This document shows positions 61,801-64,000 of a DNA stretch of 64,000 nt, piece by piece. This stretch comes from Hevea brasiliensis. Taxonomy: Eukaryota; Streptophyta; Magnoliopsida; Malpighiales; Euphorbiaceae. The notes beneath the pieces are model-generated. The model worked only from the letters and a program-made list of their open reading frames with translations, was not told the origin of the DNA and did not search any database. Numbering within the stretch: the stretch's first letter is position 1; every line of letters begins with the position of its first letter. The position numbers were made by a program, and so were the translations under genes. Where the stretch lies: the NCBI RefSeq assembly GCF_030052815.1, contig NC_079496.1, forward strand, positions 67,259,652 to 67,323,651, in the 5' to 3' direction.

Positions 61801-62309
61801 CGCTCTTTATGCATACCGGACCTCTATAAGAACATCGACTGGGGCAACTCCATACTCGCTGGTTTACGGGATGGAAGCTGTTCTGCCTATTGAAGTAGAA
61901 ATTCCTTCCCTAAGAATTCTAAAGGAATCGCGAAGATGAGTCGGAATGGATCCAATCAAGGTTGGACTAATTGAATTTGCTAGACGAGAAAAGGCTAGCA
62001 GCAGCATGTCATGGGCAGTTGTACCAGAGAAGAATGGCTAGGGCATTCAACAAAGGCATTCGCACACACGAATTCCAACTAGGAGATCTCGTCCTGAAAA
62101 AGGTGCTCCCGAATCAAAATGATGCCAGGGGTAAATGGTCGCCCACCTATGAGGGACCCTACGTGGTTAAAAGGGCATTTTCTGGTGGGGCCCTGATCTT
62201 GACCCATATGGATGGTGAGGAATTTCCAAGACCCGTGAATGCCGACACTGTCAAAAGGTATTATGCCTTAAAAAAAAAAAAGGATGAAAATCCGAAAGGA
62301 CGCTCCTAA
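58850..62309 (+). pseudogene. Ogre-type pol: RT, RNase H, archaeal-type RNase H, integrase
   Basis: After the intron an acidic linker leads to RT, with YVDD at 59661-59672. A first RNase H follows at about 60050-60460. A second, archaeal-type RNase H lies at about 60545-60925, with YFDGA, AEYE, YGDSALI and NQFADALA as its acidic positions. Integrase (about 61190-62000) shows a zinc-binding HxnH/CHKC region, then DVIGP, TDNAKN and GAVEAAN carrying the three acidic residues. Lesions are TAG at 59271, a frame change at the A7 run 60525-60531, TAG at 61703, and a frame change plus TAA near 61930-61970. The end is TAA at 62307. The three tag/taa stops are where the family has Gln or similar, as expected from single C-to-T changes. 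Confidence 0.9.
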
Positions 62310-63107
62310 CAAAATGTGCGAAAGGAGGCGAAAACCCGGAAGGGCGCTTTCTGTAAAATGAGTGAAAGGTGAAAACCCGAAAAGGCACCCTGAAAAAGAA
62401 AAGAAAAGAAAAAGAAAAAGAAAAATAAAATCTGAGGGTGAAAACCCAAAAGGGCGCCCTTAGAACCAGAAAATGGAGAAATAAGGAAGGGGACACAGGA
62501 ACGAAAATAAACCATCACAGCATGAATAGAGTACTTGAAATAATGGCAGTTAAGAGACTTCAAAGTCAACTACAAGGAATCTGTAAGCTCTATCCTTGTA
62601 CCCTTTTTCTTTGAAACTGTACCTTTATCTCTCAAGCCATAATAAAGTCATCCTTTCACTTTGATCTATCTTCTTCGCACATTTGCATTTTTGCTTTATC
62701 TTTCTCGTATACTCACACTCTAATGCTACCTTTTTCTACATCTTTATTTGGTGCGCTATTAATCTATTGAAATTTTGTCATAAGATTAGGATTTGGATAT
62801 TGATAACCTTATGTACTTTACTATGAGATTTGAAGGGAATGACCTAAAAAAAAATAAAAACTAGAGGTAAAAACCTGGAAGGGCGCTTCTAATCAGATGG
62901 ACAAAAGGGAAAGTGAAAACCTGCAAGGGCGCTTTTCGCAAAATAAGGAAGTCAAGAACAGAAAGAGAGTCCTGGGAAGTGAGTAAGAAATGGAAAATGA
63001 TGGGTTAAGTCTTGCAACTCGTCTTCCATTAATCGTTCATCTTCAGGATCCTGTTAAGTACACTTCGTCGCGGAAGAACTTCTCGTGTCAGGTTAGACTT
63101 ACTTTGT
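62310..63107 (+). repeat. 3' untranslated region with dispersed GGTGAAAACCCGAAAGGGCGC-type words
   Basis: The word GAAAACCCGAAAGGGCGC and variants occur about six times (62284-62460 and 62855-62935), overlapping the end of pol. A (GAAAA)n tract lies at 62390-62430. No coding frame is supported. Confidence 0.75.
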
Positions 63108-63835
63108 AAGCATTTTAATTTTTCAACATTTAAATCTCTGTTATCAACCTCTGGTTCCTTGATCCAAGTTGATTTTAATTTTTCAGAATTTAAATTTCTG
63201 TTATCAATCTCTGGTTCCTTGATCGAAGTTGATTTTAATTTTTTAGCATTTAAATTTTTGTTATCAACCTCTGGTTCCTTGATCTAAGTTGATTTTAATT
63301 TTCCAGCATTTAAATTTCTGTTATTAACCTCTGGTACCTTGATCCAAGTTGATTTTAATTTTCCAGCATTTAAATTTCTGTTATCAACCTCTGGTCCCTT
63401 GATCCAAGTTGATTTTAATTTTCCAGCATTTAAATTTCTGTTATCAACCTCTGGTCCCTTGATCTAAGTTGATTTTAATTTTCCAGCATTTAAATTTCTG
63501 TTATCAACCTCTGGTCCCTTGATCTAAGTTGATCTTAATTTTTCAGCATTTAAATTTCTGTTATCAACCTCTGGCTCCTTGATCTAAGTTGATTTTAATT
63601 TTTCAGCATTTAAATTTCTGCCATCAACCTCTGGTTCCTTGATCCAAGTTGATTTTAATTTTCAGCATTTAAATTTCTGCCATCAACCTCTGGTTCCTTG
63701 ATCTAAGTTGATTTTAATTTTTCAGCATTTAAGTTTCTGCCATCAACCTCTAGTTCCTTGATCCAAGTTGATTTTAATTTTTTAGCATTTAATTCCTGTT
63801 ACCAACCTTTGGGTCGTTGACCTAAGTTGGTTTCC
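63108..63835 (+). repeat. 60-bp minisatellite upstream of the 3' LTR
   Basis: About twelve head-to-tail copies of a unit containing TTTTCAGCATTTAAATTTCT, ATCAACCTCTGGTTCCTTGA and AAGTTGATTTTAATT. The period is exactly 60 bp up to 63660 and 59 bp at the next copy. The last copy is diverged. The copies differ by only a few bases each. Confidence 0.95.
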
Positions 63836-63938
63836 TAACTTTAATTTTGAGTTTTAATACCCAATCGCCCAAAATATGGGTCTGAATCTTTACATAATTC
63901 CTACACGGGAAAATTTTTCCCTTTAATAGAAATTATGT

Positions 63939-63951
63939 AAAGAGGGGCAGT
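63939..63951 (+). other. Polypurine tract of the Ogre-type element
   Basis: AAAGAGGGGCAGT precedes the 3' LTR start TGTCGACA. This is the expected plus-strand primer. Confidence 0.8.
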
Positions 63952-64000
63952 TGTCGACACCATATTTTGGCCGATCCCCGAAATCAGTAGACTTTGAAAC
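63952..64000 (+). repeat. Start of the 3' LTR (49 bp visible)
   Basis: TGTCGACACCATATTTTGG and the following bases match 45828 onward with a few substitutions. The rest of the LTR is outside the window. Confidence 0.92.

Larger units (their letters stand above)
45828..64000 (+). mobile_element. Giant Ogre/Tat-type Ty3-gypsy retrotransposon, 3' LTR running off the window
   Basis: It runs from TGTCGACATT at 45828 through PBS, ORF1, gag-PR, intron, RT/RNase H, second RNase H, integrase, minisatellite and polypurine tract to a second TGTCGACA at 63952, where 49 bases of 3' LTR are visible. Extrapolated with a 6.1-kb LTR, the full element would be about 24 kb. The Tat/Ogre assignment rests on four features: the tRNA-Arg-type PBS, ORF1 upstream of gag, the intron between protease and RT, and the second, archaeal-type RNase H. 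Stops and frameshifts in all large frames make this copy non-autonomous. Confidence 0.93.

Noticed and set aside
63108..63835. CRISPR-like array of regular repeats
   Set aside because: The units are contiguous with no unique spacers. This is a minisatellite in a plant retroelement.

Overview
The window is plant nuclear DNA, almost certainly from a eudicot, and consists mostly of transposable elements. The evidence is chromovirus and Tat/Ogre-type Ty3-gypsy polyproteins, a plant CACTA (En/Spm) transposon with both of its usual genes, plant-type introns, and long AT-rich spacers. I found no convincing host gene, rRNA, tRNA or CRISPR array. The species cannot be fixed from the sequence; a woody eudicot with large LTR elements, possibly Malpighiales, is only a guess.

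Region 1 (1-16481) is a tandem Tekay/Del-type chromovirus with the order LTR, internal, LTR, internal, truncated LTR. Both internal regions carry gag-pol broken by many stops, most of them shared between the copies. Copy 1 keeps a C-terminal chromodomain. Copy 2 is cut off just before it by a deletion that joins pol to the middle of the third LTR.

Region 2 (16482-27070) is a nest of LTR pieces. A minus-strand LTR fragment (16482-18797) is followed by a remnant of decayed minus-strand coding DNA. Next comes a minus-strand solo LTR (20027-27065, flanked by ACAAT) that was itself split by a plus-strand Tekay-type solo LTR (20826-24824, flanked by CATAA).

Region 3 (27071-33250) is AT-rich intergenic DNA, with one possible copia-type solo LTR on the minus strand. 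Region 4 (33251-44321) is an essentially full-length CACTA transposon of about 11 kb. It has matching terminal inverted repeats, subterminal repeat arrays, a tnp2-type transposase gene and a downstream TNPA/Transposase_24-type gene, both inactivated by a few stops. Region 5 (44322-45827) is AT-rich, with an (AT)n tract and one end of a probable hAT element.

Region 6 (45828-64000) is a giant Ogre/Tat-type Ty3-gypsy element whose 3' LTR runs off the window. It has a 5' LTR of about 6.1 kb, a PBS of the tRNA-Arg type, an extra ORF1, gag-protease with a G-patch-like segment, a 179-nt intron that exactly joins protease to reverse transcriptase, RT with two RNase H domains, integrase, a 60-bp minisatellite, a PPT and the start of the 3' LTR. 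The most striking part is the 5' LTR. Its U3 holds an antisense gene for a gypsy-type-transposon-domain and coiled-coil protein, plus a second antisense ORF, each with a TATA box on the minus strand, opposite the normal plus-strand LTR promoter.
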